64,000 bases of DNA from Crateriforma spongiae (GCF_012290005.1 NZ_JAAXMS010000010.1:124001-188000); one strand, 5' to 3'. Shown: positions 1-9,577, numbered from the stretch's first letter. Numbers and translations are program-made. The notes: generated by a model not told the origin, from the letters alone.

Positions 1-197
1 CGATGCTGGGGCATTTCGCTAACAACACACTAAGCGTCGTGATCACCGTGCTGGCACCGGAAGAAATGCCCGACACGCTGGCGCTGCCATCGGTGATGTT
101 CGCCTTTGCGATCTTTTCGGCGGGGATGCTGGGATTGGCCGGGTCCGTTTTGGCGTCGCTGTTGTTCAGCCAGCGACCGGATCACGAATTAATTTAG
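1..197 (+). CDS. C-terminal end of a membrane protein (5' end outside window)
   Basis: The reading frame is open from the first base to a TAG at 195-197, so this is the tail of a gene that starts upstream. The visible 64 or so residues contain one clear hydrophobic helix (about residues 31-55, rich in Ala, Phe, Gly and Leu) followed by a short polar tail, as in the last helix of a multi-pass transporter or permease. There are no diagnostic motifs in this fragment and I do not recognise the family. The coding call is supported by the membrane-helix composition and by the absence of any better frame here. Confidence 0.55.
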   Translation, partial: MLGHFANNTLSVVITVLAPEEMPDTLALPSVMFAFAIFSAGMLGLAGSVLASLLFSQRPDHELI

Positions 198-860
198 TTT
201 GCAATTCGGCGCAGCCCATCAAGACGTCGTCAAAGGATCGCCGGAACGGGCACGATCGTTCGGGCTGAACCATACCGATGAAACGAGCGGTTGCGTCGGC
301 AGCGTTTCCGATTGGCGCGATTGTGTGGCGTCTGCAGCTGGTAGCAGTGAACGCAGCCCATGCAGCGGCAAATTGCAATTCAAACGTCGCCCCCGGCCGG
401 CAGCAACGAGCAACCTTGCGTCTATGAGATAGCGTTCGGGTGAGTGGACCAGCGTCGACGTGGGGCAAACCTGTCGACGACTCGGCGATCACTCATCGGC
501 TTCCGGTCGATCAATCGTCTGCAGGGGCAAGCAGCCGAATCACGTTGTGGGGATGTGATTCCATTGGTCGACCGGAAGCCTGTTTTCTCTCCCAGTTCTG
601 CGGCCCGAATTTCAGTACGTCGTCGGACACGGCTCACACGAGCCCCAATCCGCCGGATTCTCTTCCGGCCCGCACGATTCTTTATCGGATGCCACTGCAG
701 GACTCAGTCTTACCTTCGTTCAGACGCAAACGGCCTGCCTGCGCCCCAGCGACACCACGAACAGCCCGATCGCCGGAATCCGTTCGTCGATCGGGAGATA
801 CCATCCCCTTTCGCTACGGGGTGCGGGCGATGGCCATATGAAATGGTGCAGTGCTTCGAC
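198..860. other. 663-base gap without a convincing gene
   Basis: Several overlapping open frames of 60-150 codons exist on both strands, but their translations are low-complexity, rich in Arg, Ser and Pro, and show no signal peptide, domain motif or ribosome-binding site. I see no tRNA, hairpin terminator or repeat array. It may be a decayed region or the long 3' flank of the PEP-CTERM gene. Confidence 0.5.
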
Positions 861-1592
861 CTAGGAAACTCGTCGCCTGCGACGAACCATGCCAGCTAAG
901 CCACATAAGGTCAGAGCGGTCAAGCTGGCGGGTTCAGGAACCGCGACGACTCCGGTTATCTGTGGATCGGTGAATGTTCCAGAGTCGAAGTGGCTGATGA
1001 TTCTCCATGTACTATCCTCGTCCATGTCTTCTTCTCCTGGTATCGATGGACTAGCCGGTGTGACTCCTCCAACGTTAAGGAATCGCAGACGAAAGTCTCC
1101 GGTGACGGTACCGATGGATGCCAGGCTGATGATGCTGTTGCTAAAGTTGCTGTCCTCATCGATTGTCGCAATGGCCGTTGTAAATCCGTCAGTTGACGCG
1201 AAAACCCCAATCTGGCTTGGACCGCTTGTCGACGACCTGGTTCCAATAATCAATTCATCTAGGGTCGCAGAATATCCCGGATCGAGCGCAAAGCCGATCT
1301 CAACGTAACCGTTGGGATTTAGCACCGTCGGGTCACCATCCAAATTGGTGGCCCAATTGTCAGAATTGAAAGCGTTATTCGTTGGTGTGTACTGAAGCCC
1401 CCCGCCACGAGTCATGTCGATGCCTGTGACTCCGGTAAGAGTGGTAGCACCAGCGACACTATCGCGGACACCGCTGTCAGCATCGCTGTAGGGAAATACC
1501 CCGTATGAAACAATGATGTCGGCGTAAACAGGAAGGCTGGTTGCAACCGAAAGCAGAGCAATGCCAAGGCTGAAGATGCTAAGTGATCTCAT
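861..1592 (-). CDS. PEP-CTERM sorting domain protein
   Basis: A 243-residue exported protein. It begins with a signal peptide (hydrophobic core about residues 5-20, cleavage near the Ala-Asp at 24-25). The C-terminus carries the PEP-CTERM signal: the VPEPAS motif at about 218-223, a hydrophobic helix, then an Arg cluster (RRRRR) at the very end. Proteins of this kind are recognised by an exosortase, cut at the PEP motif and released or attached at the cell surface, usually with exopolysaccharide. The middle is rich in Ser, Thr, Gly and Asp and looks like a beta-sandwich, but I cannot name a binding function. No exosortase gene lies in the window. It stands alone on this strand. Confidence 0.85.
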   Translation of the reverse strand: MRSLSIFSLGIALLSVATSLPVYADIIVSYGVFPYSDADSGVRDSVAGATTLTGVTGIDMTRGGGLQYTPTNNAFNSDNWATNLDGDPTVLNPNGYVEIGFALDPGYSATLDELIIGTRSSTSGPSQIGVFASTDGFTTAIATIDEDSNFSNSIISLASIGTVTGDFRLRFLNVGGVTPASPSIPGEEDMDEDSTWRIISHFDSGTFTDPQITGVVAVPEPASLTALTLCGLAGMVRRRRRVS

Positions 1593-1650
1593 GTTGTTTT
1601 TTTGAGGTTTGCATTTGCGTTAGTTAGTTGCCCCGGGGCCTCAAAATAAC

Positions 1651-1677
1651 GAAAAAGCCCCTGGTTTACCAAAGGGC
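1651..1677 (-). terminator. Possible intrinsic terminator on the minus strand
   Basis: On the minus strand a GC-rich inverted repeat (GCCCTTTGG ... CCAGGGGC, with one wobble pair and one mismatch) is followed at once by TTTTTCG. It overlaps the stop codon of the dockerin-like remnant, so it would end transcription of that gene and insulate the PEP-CTERM gene lying downstream on the same strand. Confidence 0.4.
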
Positions 1678-1740
1678 ACGACCCAGTTTCCCCAAATTAA
1701 CGATAGAACCGTCGCCATCATCATCACCAAAATAAGATCG
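1666..1740 (-). pseudogene. Truncated tail of a dockerin/EF-hand-type protein
   Basis: Read on the minus strand, this stretch gives a peptide with the calcium-loop pattern RSYFGDDDGDGS followed by VNLGKLGRALW and a TAA stop. This closely resembles the short 'FGDxxGDGxVNLxDFG' calcium-binding tails common at the C-terminus of large secreted planctomycete proteins. The open frame can be followed upstream only to an in-frame TAG near 1890, with no start codon or signal peptide, so it looks like the leftover end of a decayed or rearranged gene. It could also be the true end of a gene broken by a frameshift at the nearby 11-C run. The motif is seen directly; the remnant status is inferred. Confidence 0.4.
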
Positions 1741-2282
1741 TTGGATGGAAATCCCTTGATTGCAAATGGCACCTCTTAGCCTGAAACCAAATCTATTGAG
1801 CAAGGACACAGTTAACTGGGATGCGGTCCATTTGAAATCGTTGAAGCACTCTGGGGAACCCTCGAACGCACTGTTTGACTACAAGGCAAGAATCAACGCC
1901 TCCAAATTGGCCATCGACGTGAGGCAGCCCCCCCCCCCTGCCTAGAGGCCACACACCACCATAATGGAGCGACCGATCGCCAATATGTTTCCTCTGCCCA
2001 CATGGTTAGCAAGTTCTTTTTGACTGCTGGAAAATCTGGTGCCTTTGGAAATTTTGCTTTCTACCCTCGCACAAAACCACTCTTCCGGCCACCAAAACGA
2101 CATCCACGTAAGGGGCCCTGGTGTAATGCAAGTGGTTGCGATCAGGCGTACCATAGGGTTGCCCGAAGTGGCTGGATCTAGATCCGAAGCACGAAGTGAC
2201 GCCTCATTGATGCGGCCAACGCCGTCTGGGGCGAAATCGCGACCACCGGAGAAGAACGATAGAAACGCCGTTTGCCGTTCCG

Positions 2283-5200
2283 TTGCTGGCTTTGTTGCCA
2301 AGTCTGCGTTTGGGTTTTGACCACCCGGGCTACCTTTGGCTGTTGGCGGCTTTGCCCGTGCTGTGGTGGATCGGTTCGGGCCCATTACAAGTCTTGGGGC
2401 CTTGGCGACGTCGTTTCGCGTTGCTGTTTCGCACCATCGTTTGGGTCGGCGTGGTCCTGGCCATTGCGGGTGTCCAGTTGGTTTGGGTCAGCGACCGCGT
2501 CACCGTGATGTATGTGCTGGATCAATCCGAGAGCATCCCGCTGGCCAAACGCCAGGTGATGCTGGATTACGTGACCCGCAGCGTCGCGACCCACCGGAAT
2601 CATACGCGTGAAGACCGAGTCGGCATCATCGTCTTCGGCCGTGACGCGATCATCGAAATGCCTCCGTTCGATGAAGACATCGCGGTCCGGCGTCTGGAAT
2701 CCAATCTGGATCGAACCGACGCGACGGACATTGAATCGGCATTGAACCTTGCGCAAGCATCAATGCCCGAAGACACCGCTCGCCGCATCGTGATCGTCAC
2801 CGATGGGAACGAAAACCTGGGCCGCGCGACGCAAATGGCATCACGACTGGGCGACGCCGGCATCGGTATCGATGTGGTGCCCGTCGAACTTGATTTTGCA
2901 AACGAAGTCTTGGTGGAAAAGGTCGACCTGCCGACCGAGATTCGTACCGGGCAACCGTTCGAAGCACGCATTGTCGTGACCAACTACAGCGATGACGGCG
3001 GTTCGGCAACCCAAAACGCGGGCGGCGATGCTTCCGACGGCGATGATTCCGACGGCGATGCGTCTGGTCCGGTCAAAGGTTTGTTGCGAGTCAAACAATC
3101 GGTGTCCGGTGAAGAATCACTGTTGCTGGAGCAGGAGATCGAACTGGATCCGGGCAAGAACGTCTTTCCACTGCAACACACGATTGATCAACCGGCGCCG
3201 TACACCTACGAAGCGGAATTCATCCCCCAGAACGATGACCAAGACGGGCTTCGCAAAAACAATCGCGCGACCGGGTTTACTTACGTCCGTGGCAAAGGAC
3301 GCGTGCTGCTAATCGAAGACCGATCACGTCAGGGTGATTTCGATCTGTACGTTCAAACGCTGCGTGACGCGGACATCGAAGTCACCAAACAAAACACCGA
3401 TCAGCTGTTCGGATCACTGGCAGAATTGCAAACGTTTGACGCCGTGATTCTGGCGGGTGTTCCCCGTGTCGGCGGCGGCGAAGGCAGTGGGCTGGTGTCG
3501 TTCACCGACGAACAAATCCAGATGTTGGTGCGGAACACACAACAATTGGGGGCCGGCCTGCTGATGATCGGCGGGCCCGAATCGTTGGGTGCCGGTGGCT
3601 GGACGGGGACCGAGCTTGAAAAGGCAATGCCGGTCGACTTTAAAATTCGCAATACCAAGATCCAAGCGGTCGGTGCGTTGGCGTTGATCATGCACGCCAG
3701 CGAAATGGCCGAAGGCAACCACTGGCAAAAGGTCATCGCGCGTGCGGCGGTCAAACAGTTGGGACCGGCCGACTATGCGGGGCTGTTGCACTGGACCATG
3801 GGCGGTGACGCTTGGCTGTGGGGCGGTCGTCAGGGACTGTTACCGGTCGGTCCAAACCGTCAAGCCATGATGGCCGCGATCGGACGCATGACCCCCGGGG
3901 ACATGCCCCAGTTCGACCCCGCGATGCGGATGGCGGCTGCTGCGTTGACTCGCACTCCGGCGTCGATGAAACACTGTGTCATCATCAGTGATGGCGACCC
4001 GAGCGATCCGACGCCTGGAACAATCGCCGCATTCAAGAACAACAACATCACGATCAGCACGGTTGCGGTTGCCTCACACGGGCTGACCGAAAGTCAACGG
4101 CTGCGGCGGATCGCCCAGGCCACCGGCGGAAAATATCACCAAGTCAAAGACGGCCGGGCATTGCCGGAAATCTTTCAGCGGGAAGCCCGACGTGTTGCAC
4201 GGCCGTTGGTCTTCGAACCGTCCGGCGGCACCGTCCCGGAAGTCATCTTTCCGCACCCGATGCTGGACGGTGTGGATCGTGTCATGCCACGGATCGGCGG
4301 ATTCGTACTGACGCAAACCAAGAACAGCCCGCTGGCCCAGGTGCTGATCCAGTCCCCCAAACCCGATTCGCCGGAAAACGCGACCATCCTGGCGGCATGG
4401 ACCTATGGGCTGGGCCGAACCGCCGTACTGACCACCGACGCGGGTGCACGCTGGGCGTCGTCGTGGACGCCGTGGAACGATTACGAAAAATTCCACAGCC
4501 AATTGGTCCGCTGGCTGATGCGACCGACCGGCGATACCGGAAAGTTCACACTGGCGACGCAAGTCCGCGACGGCGAAGTCGAAGTCATCGTCAATGCGTT
4601 GGACAAGGACGACGAATTTTTAAACTTCCTGGAAATGAACGCGACGGCGTTGGATCCCGAATTGAAACCGATCGCTTTAAGCATGCGGCAAGTCGCACCG
4701 GGGCGATATGTCGGTCGCTTTCCGGTGGATCAAGCCGGCAGTTACTTCGTCAACGTGATTCCCGACGAAGGCACCGCTCCGTTGACAACAGGCGTCAGCG
4801 TTCCGTTCAGCGAAGAATACCGAGTCCGCCGAACCAACCTAGCTTTGATCAATGCTTTGGCGGAAACCAAGGTCAACGGCGGCGAAGCGGGAATCGTGAT
4901 GCCGGCGATCGATCAACGGGCCGCCGACGAATTGGTCCAAGTCGACACGTTCCGTGGGGGATTGCCGCCGGCGCGCAGCATCAAGGACGCTTGGCCGTGG
5001 TTTCTGTTGGCCGCATGTGTGCTGTTCTTGTTCGACGTGGCCGTCCGCCGCATCGCGATCAGTTTCGCATGGCTGGGGCGATGGGTCCGCAAACGTTTCG
5101 GCAAAGCCAAAGCGACCGACACGCCCACGACACGCCGCTTGGACGAATTGCGTCAAAGCAAAGACGCGGTTTCGCAATCCATTGATGCTCGACGACGCAG

Positions 5201-5417
5201 CGTTCGGTTTGATCCTCAGTCCGTGCCGACCGAATCGACGGGTCAAACAAGTGCACCGGAGTCATCGTTTGATTCGCCCGCGAGCTCCGGAAAGCCGCCG
5301 AAAGAATCGGCCAAAGACGGTAGCCGCCAAAGCGACGGGTCGACCTCGGACGCCCCGGTCAGCTATACCGAACGTCTGCTGGAAGCCAAACGGCGTGCTC
5401 GCAAGAATCGCGATTGA
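2283..5417 (+). CDS. Large VWA-domain membrane protein (BatA/BatB-like with GATase-like fold)
   Basis: 1044 residues. Two N-terminal membrane helices (about 14-30 and 47-67) are followed by a von Willebrand factor A domain with a MIDAS metal site: DQSES at 80-84, a TD pair near 145-149 and TDG at 173-175. Next come a beta-rich, Gly/Asp-rich segment, a glutamine-amidotransferase-like region (from about residue 340), a second VWA-like half and a C-terminal membrane helix (about 900-920) with a charged cytoplasmic tail. Similar proteins in planctomycetes often sit with MoxR ATPases and DUF58 proteins in Bat/aerotolerance-type operons, but those partners are not visible here. The start is taken as TTG because no in-frame ATG gives the usual short N-terminus before the first helix. 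A role in envelope assembly or protein complex formation is inference. Confidence 0.85.
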   Translation: MLALLPSLRLGFDHPGYLWLLAALPVLWWIGSGPLQVLGPWRRRFALLFRTIVWVGVVLAIAGVQLVWVSDRVTVMYVLDQSESIPLAKRQVMLDYVTRSVATHRNHTREDRVGIIVFGRDAIIEMPPFDEDIAVRRLESNLDRTDATDIESALNLAQASMPEDTARRIVIVTDGNENLGRATQMASRLGDAGIGIDVVPVELDFANEVLVEKVDLPTEIRTGQPFEARIVVTNYSDDGGSATQNAGGDASDGDDSDGDASGPVKGLLRVKQSVSGEESLLLEQEIELDPGKNVFPLQHTIDQPAPYTYEAEFIPQNDDQDGLRKNNRATGFTYVRGKGRVLLIEDRSRQGDFDLYVQTLRDADIEVTKQNTDQLFGSLAELQTFDAVILAGVPRVGGGEGSGLVSFTDEQIQMLVRNTQQLGAGLLMIGGPESLGAGGWTGTELEKAMPVDFKIRNTKIQAVGALALIMHASEMAEGNHWQKVIARAAVKQLGPADYAGLLHWTMGGDAWLWGGRQGLLPVGPNRQAMMAAIGRMTPGDMPQFDPAMRMAAAALTRTPASMKHCVIISDGDPSDPTPGTIAAFKNNNITISTVAVASHGLTESQRLRRIAQATGGKYHQVKDGRALPEIFQREARRVARPLVFEPSGGTVPEVIFPHPMLDGVDRVMPRIGGFVLTQTKNSPLAQVLIQSPKPDSPENATILAAWTYGLGRTAVLTTDAGARWASSWTPWNDYEKFHSQLVRWLMRPTGDTGKFTLATQVRDGEVEVIVNALDKDDEFLNFLEMNATALDPELKPIALSMRQVAPGRYVGRFPVDQAGSYFVNVIPDEGTAPLTTGVSVPFSEEYRVRRTNLALINALAETKVNGGEAGIVMPAIDQRAADELVQVDTFRGGLPPARSIKDAWPWFLLAACVLFLFDVAVRRIAISFAWLGRWVRKRFGKAKATDTPTTRRLDELRQSKDAVSQSIDARRRSVRFDPQSVPTESTGQTSAPESSFDSPASSGKPPKESAKDGSRQSDGSTSDAPVSYTERLLEAKRRARKNRD

Positions 5418-5537
5418 ACCGATCTGCAGACCGCACCCGCATTGACGTTTCCGCGAGCAAGCCCCAAGCATCCACTGGCTTTTTTGCCGCCCGCTTTGTT
5501 TCAAACCGCCTTTCTCTGACGACGCAAAACGATCGCC

Positions 5538-6134
5538 ATGTCTTCCGTCCCGTGGTGGCGTCGCTTTTATGCGACCGCCGTCTTTTACCCCACGCTTGCC
5601 TGGAACTACTTACTGGGCCGTGTGCTGAAGACGCGTCGATGGTGGGACTTCGTCGACACCAATGTCATCGTCGGTGCCCGGCCGTTTCCTCGCGATGTCA
5701 GCAATCTGAACGAGGCGGGGGTCCGAGCGGTGGTCAACACGTGCGAGGAATACGCCGGCCCGATCGTCGAATACGATCAATTCGGCATCGATCAACTGCA
5801 CATCCCGACGACCGACTTTACCCACCCACGACTGGAAGACGTACGCATCGCGGTGGACTTCATTCAGTCCTATGTCAGCGAGAACAAGACGGTCTATGTG
5901 CATTGCAAAGCGGGACGTGCACGCAGTGCGACCGTGGTGATGTGCTGGCTGATTCAGTACCGCGGCATGACCGCCGAACAGGCCCAGCAAGCTCTGCTAA
6001 AGGCACGGCCCCACGTCAATCCCCATCTGTATCGCCGGCCGGTCGTCACCCAGTTCGTTCAATCGCTGGGTGACGACGCTTCGGACCATTCACCGGCGGC
6101 GTCGACCGCCGTTACAGGGGAGCCTCACCGCTGA
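5538..6134 (+). CDS. PTPMT1-like dual-specificity phosphatase (probable phosphatidylglycerophosphate phosphatase)
   Basis: 198 residues. The catalytic loop HCKAGRARSA (Cys123, Arg129) fits the CX5R signature of cysteine-based phosphatases and closely resembles the HCKAGRSRSAT loop of mitochondrial PTPMT1. An Asp in TTDFTHP (Asp93) is placed as the general acid, and the EEY motif near 70-72 is also PTPMT1-like. PTPMT1 removes phosphate from phosphatidylglycerophosphate, the step before phosphatidylglycerol and cardiolipin, and a functional enzyme of this type has been described in Rhodopirellula baltica. The N-terminus has a hydrophobic stretch (about 11-27) that could hold it at the membrane. 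It follows the VWA gene by 120 bases and overlaps the convergent TolC-type gene by 23 bases at their 3' ends. Substrate assignment is by similarity only. Confidence 0.8.
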   Translation: MSSVPWWRRFYATAVFYPTLAWNYLLGRVLKTRRWWDFVDTNVIVGARPFPRDVSNLNEAGVRAVVNTCEEYAGPIVEYDQFGIDQLHIPTTDFTHPRLEDVRIAVDFIQSYVSENKTVYVHCKAGRARSATVVMCWLIQYRGMTAEQAQQALLKARPHVNPHLYRRPVVTQFVQSLGDDASDHSPAASTAVTGEPHR

Positions 6135-9048
6135 CCGAAATCGGTTGCGGCATCCGTTGGATCGGTTGATCCATGGGAACGCCACCGGTGTAATCGTTCT
6201 GCACCGGCACCGGTTCGCCGACCGGGACGTCGCTGATGATCACCTCGTTGGGAACCACACCCGATTCCAACATCGCACCGTAGGCATAGCCGTAATTCGG
6301 TCCCAACGGTTGACGTCGGATCGGAATACAGCATTCGTCTTCACAGCAACCGCACAGGTTGGGATTCTTGGTTCCCGGCAGGGTCAACAAGTATTCCGCA
6401 TCCAATTCGCCCGGATCCATCCACAATCCGTCCGGCGTCAGGTCCATCACACCCAAGTCGAAGTACAGGCCGCGACGGACGACTTCGTAGTTGACATAGA
6501 TGTTCAGCAGCTGGTTTTGCGATGCCAGCAGAGCATCCAACGCACGAATCGTATCCTGGGCGGCGGTGGGTCCGCTGTTCAATCCTCGGGCGTCACGCAA
6601 CAGTCGAATGTCTTCATTCAATTCGATCTGTGCCGCGGCGATTCGCACGGCTTGTCGACCGAGTTCGAAATTCAATCGGTTCTGTTGCAACTGGCGAACG
6701 GTGCTTCGCATCAGACTCCAGATGCCGTCTTCGTATTGATAGTAGCTTCGTTTGGCTCGATCAAACTCGATCAACGACTGACGATACGTGTTGCGTTCTT
6801 GCAGTCGAGTGATGGGTGCATCCCACTGCAAACCGACTCGCAATCGTCCGGTGTCGCCACGCAGTGCGAACGGATTGTTGCCGACGTTTTGGACATCACC
6901 GCTGAAGACCACGTCCAGGCTGCTTTCCAAGTCATCCGCGTTGAATTCGATCAGACGCCACGAATCGACCAGCGATGCACGAGCATTGGCCCAGTCGCGA
7001 CGGTTGACGCGGGCGATCTGGAACGCTTCGGCCGGATCGATTTCGATCTCGGGCAACAGCACGCTTTCGACGCGGGCACGAGCCTGGATCAGCTGGACCG
7101 CCAAAACGTCGTCGCCCAGTTCGGCCAACAGGTCTTGTGATTCCAAAATGATCTCATCACGCAATCGGACGGCCAGATCGGATTCGTCGCCGGCCCCTTG
7201 ATTGGCCAGCAAGTCCTCGATGCTTTCGTCCAGGGCCTGGATCCTTTCGCCGTACGATTCCAAGCGTTCTTGCAACGCCGTGAAACGATCGGCCAGTTCG
7301 TCGGACAGTTCATCCAGTTCTTCGATTTCAAAGATCGACTCGTCGATTTCCTTGATGTTCAGCAGCGTACAAATCTGTGCCTTTTCCTGTTCGTAAAGGT
7401 CGTACAGCGATTCGTTTTGGCTGCGGCGATCGGGCAACGTCTCGATAAACTGTGCCAAGTCCTCTTTGACTCGTGGCAAGTCGTCTTCCAGCAAGGTTTC
7501 TCGGAAATCGGCCAGCGGGTCGATTTGTTGCTTCAAATCACGCAGGAAGTCCGCAACCTCGGGCGTCCATTCGATCGTCGATTCGGGCAGCCCGGTTTCC
7601 TCGTTGATCACCGGCTTGGCGGTTTCCAATAATGACACGTTCAATGCACCGACGTTGGTCCGCACGTCGACCAATTGTTCGCGTCGTCCACGCAGTTCGC
7701 GATCGATCAGTTCGAATCGCTTCAAGATCGGATCGTCGATTCGCACACAGATGTACGGCGGCAAACCAAGTTGGACCAGGAACCGATCCAGCGACGTTTG
7801 GTATCCGACCTTTTGTTGAACGAGCTGGCTTTGCGAGCTGAGCAGGGCCGAACGGGCCTGTGCGACTTGCAACCGTTGACGCACGATCGCTTCGGCGTCG
7901 TCTGGAATCGTGGTCAACAGTTCGACCAAGGTGTTTTCCAGCACCAGCAGGTTTTCGCTAAGCCGGGCAATGTTTTCTTCCAAGTTTTGGATCTGCAATT
8001 GATCCTGCAACAAGCCCAGCAGACCGCCGGCTTGGGGCACGCCACCGAAACCGGCGCCACCGCCACCGCCACCAGTCAGACCGGCGAATCCGCCCCCCAA
8101 TCCGGTGAAGCCGCTGAGTCCGACGCCGAAGACCCCACCACTACGTTGCACGGTGCTTTCGGTCGATCGCCCCACGGTGATGTTCAGATAGAAGCTGCGA
8201 CGATAACGCTCGAACGCACGCACATTGGATAGCAGACGACGTTCCGACAACGTCAGTCGTTCCAGCACGCGGTCGCGGCCGGCGTTTCGCAGCAACGGTT
8301 GAATCAGTGAAAAATCCAATACCGTCGATGCACTTTGTGCGTTCGGGCCGCTCAGTTCCCAGACAATGCTGTTGGCCACGCCGGCAACCAATTCACCACC
8401 GGTCGCGAAGGACCGTTGTAGCGCCAGGTTTCGTCGTCCAGTGCTGTACGGACCAACCTCCAGACGGGTGCTGCTGTCGCTGCCACCATTACGACGCCGG
8501 CCGTCGGCGGTCAGGAATGTCCGAGCCCCGCCGAAAAACTGGGTATCAAAGCGGAATCGTTCACTGCTGACGTCCAGTGCGGACAGGTACAGTTGTTCCA
8601 GCTGCTGTTGATAGTCGGGCGAATGCAGCAAAGCCAACTGGACCGCCGTGTCGGCATTCAGCACCAGCACGCCGTTTTCGTCCAGGGGCAGGAATTGCCA
8701 CCAGTCGGGACTTTCGGTGATGTTCGTTTGGCCCGCTGCATCCCACATCGGATATCCGCGTCGGCCGTCCACGCACTGCATGTACTTGTTGGACGCCGGG
8801 TCATCCAAAGGTGCCGGCTGAAAATCCGGATCAAACGGATTGAACATCCGGCTGCGGCGATCCGGCAGAATGCCCAAACGGGTTTCCGGGGGGCGGGCGA
8901 CCGTGCAAGCCTTCTCGCGAATCAGTTCGCTGACTTCTTGGTCTGCTTGCTTGCGGTAGAACTGGCGGTGGCAGCCGGCCGTTGGAACGATCGTTTGGAT
9001 CAGGGCCAACCCCAATATCAGACCGGAACGCAGTTTTGGTTTTTTCAC
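6112..9048 (-). CDS. TolC-family outer membrane lipoprotein
   Basis: 978 residues from a GTG start at 9048. This start is chosen because it opens a lipoprotein signal: a positively charged n-region, a hydrophobic core and the lipobox TAGC with Cys26. Further N-terminal codons in the frame are not signal-like. The body shows TolC/OEP features, with alternating amphipathic and coiled-coil helices (for example the AVQLALLHSPDY segment), and is about twice the usual 450-500 residues. A Gly-rich loop sits in the first half, and a long acidic coiled coil with many Glu/Asp/Leu residues fills the middle. TolC proteins form trimeric outer-membrane exit ducts for efflux pumps or type I secretion, but no inner-membrane partner is nearby. 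The divergent gene at 9578 is separated by about 530 bases. Confidence 0.8.
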   Translation of the reverse strand: MKKPKLRSGLILGLALIQTIVPTAGCHRQFYRKQADQEVSELIREKACTVARPPETRLGILPDRRSRMFNPFDPDFQPAPLDDPASNKYMQCVDGRRGYPMWDAAGQTNITESPDWWQFLPLDENGVLVLNADTAVQLALLHSPDYQQQLEQLYLSALDVSSERFRFDTQFFGGARTFLTADGRRRNGGSDSSTRLEVGPYSTGRRNLALQRSFATGGELVAGVANSIVWELSGPNAQSASTVLDFSLIQPLLRNAGRDRVLERLTLSERRLLSNVRAFERYRRSFYLNITVGRSTESTVQRSGGVFGVGLSGFTGLGGGFAGLTGGGGGGAGFGGVPQAGGLLGLLQDQLQIQNLEENIARLSENLLVLENTLVELLTTIPDDAEAIVRQRLQVAQARSALLSSQSQLVQQKVGYQTSLDRFLVQLGLPPYICVRIDDPILKRFELIDRELRGRREQLVDVRTNVGALNVSLLETAKPVINEETGLPESTIEWTPEVADFLRDLKQQIDPLADFRETLLEDDLPRVKEDLAQFIETLPDRRSQNESLYDLYEQEKAQICTLLNIKEIDESIFEIEELDELSDELADRFTALQERLESYGERIQALDESIEDLLANQGAGDESDLAVRLRDEIILESQDLLAELGDDVLAVQLIQARARVESVLLPEIEIDPAEAFQIARVNRRDWANARASLVDSWRLIEFNADDLESSLDVVFSGDVQNVGNNPFALRGDTGRLRVGLQWDAPITRLQERNTYRQSLIEFDRAKRSYYQYEDGIWSLMRSTVRQLQQNRLNFELGRQAVRIAAAQIELNEDIRLLRDARGLNSGPTAAQDTIRALDALLASQNQLLNIYVNYEVVRRGLYFDLGVMDLTPDGLWMDPGELDAEYLLTLPGTKNPNLCGCCEDECCIPIRRQPLGPNYGYAYGAMLESGVVPNEVIISDVPVGEPVPVQNDYTGGVPMDQPIQRMPQPISVSGEAPL

Positions 9049-9577
9049 GGCAATCGGCGGGGGCAGAAGGAGTGATAGAACGTCGTCGACCGACACAGAC
9101 GGCACGACCGCCTCGTTCGCTTCTTCTGTTCGGTCCGGTCGTGCGGGCCGCTTGATCGCTGAATGTGGTCTGACCGGCCGAACCCCACCCAAGTGGTTCC
9201 GGTGGTTCGGGCTGTACCGGTTGTGCGACACTCCGCCGGGAGAATGCTGCACATTCGCACCCTGGCGTTTTAGCGCCATCGGGGACTCTTTGGGCGACCG
9301 ATTGGCCCGTCCCGGCGGGCAATCGAATGCGGCCTGCTGTCGGTTCGGCGCAGAACCCCGTACAGTTGGCACAACCGGTCCAACGAATGGCGGGCATGAA
9401 AGATGGCGGCGAAACGCCCGCAGAGGCGGAGAAAAGCTTGACGCTACAAATACCCCAATTTACTATCCGGACTGGCCTTTTCTCCGCGTTTTGGCGGCCT
9501 TCCTGATCCTCTGGTGCCCGACGCGGTGCATCGCTTGTCCAACCCGCTCGGCGGGCCCCCCACGCCACGGTCGTTTC
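9049..9577. other. Divergent intergenic region (529 bases)
   Basis: This spacer separates two divergently transcribed genes and should hold both promoters. Open frames run through it on both strands as extensions of the flanking genes, but their translations are Arg/Pro-rich and start outside any signal peptide. I see no clear promoter boxes or RNA structure. Confidence 0.45.

Larger units (their letters stand above)
1593..2282. other. 690-base region without an intact gene
   Basis: This stretch separates the minus-strand PEP-CTERM gene from the plus-strand VWA protein. It contains the tail of a dockerin/EF-hand-like protein (1666-1740), a hairpin with a T-run on the minus strand (about 1651-1677), a 10-base GC palindrome (1630-1639) and an unusual run of 11 C residues (1928-1938). 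Its base composition between about 1593 and 1920 is visibly more AT-rich than the surrounding genes. A 147-codon minus-strand frame (1942-2385) runs into the neighbouring gene and has no recognisable domain, so it is not called. Confidence 0.5.

Noticed and set aside
440-899. Open frames of 133 and 151 codons
   Set aside because: Low-complexity Arg/Ser/Pro-rich translations, no ribosome-binding site, no motif, overlapping each other in different frames.
1630-1639. Palindrome GCCCCGGGGC as an operator
   Set aside because: Ten bases, GC-only and next to a terminator-like hairpin; too weak to call a binding site.
1942-2385. Minus-strand 147-codon frame
   Set aside because: Overlaps the start of the well-supported VWA gene and has no domain or signal peptide.
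6070-7140. Long plus-strand frame opposite the TolC-type gene
   Set aside because: Antisense shadow of a high-GC coding gene; its translation has no motif and the TolC-type reading is clear.
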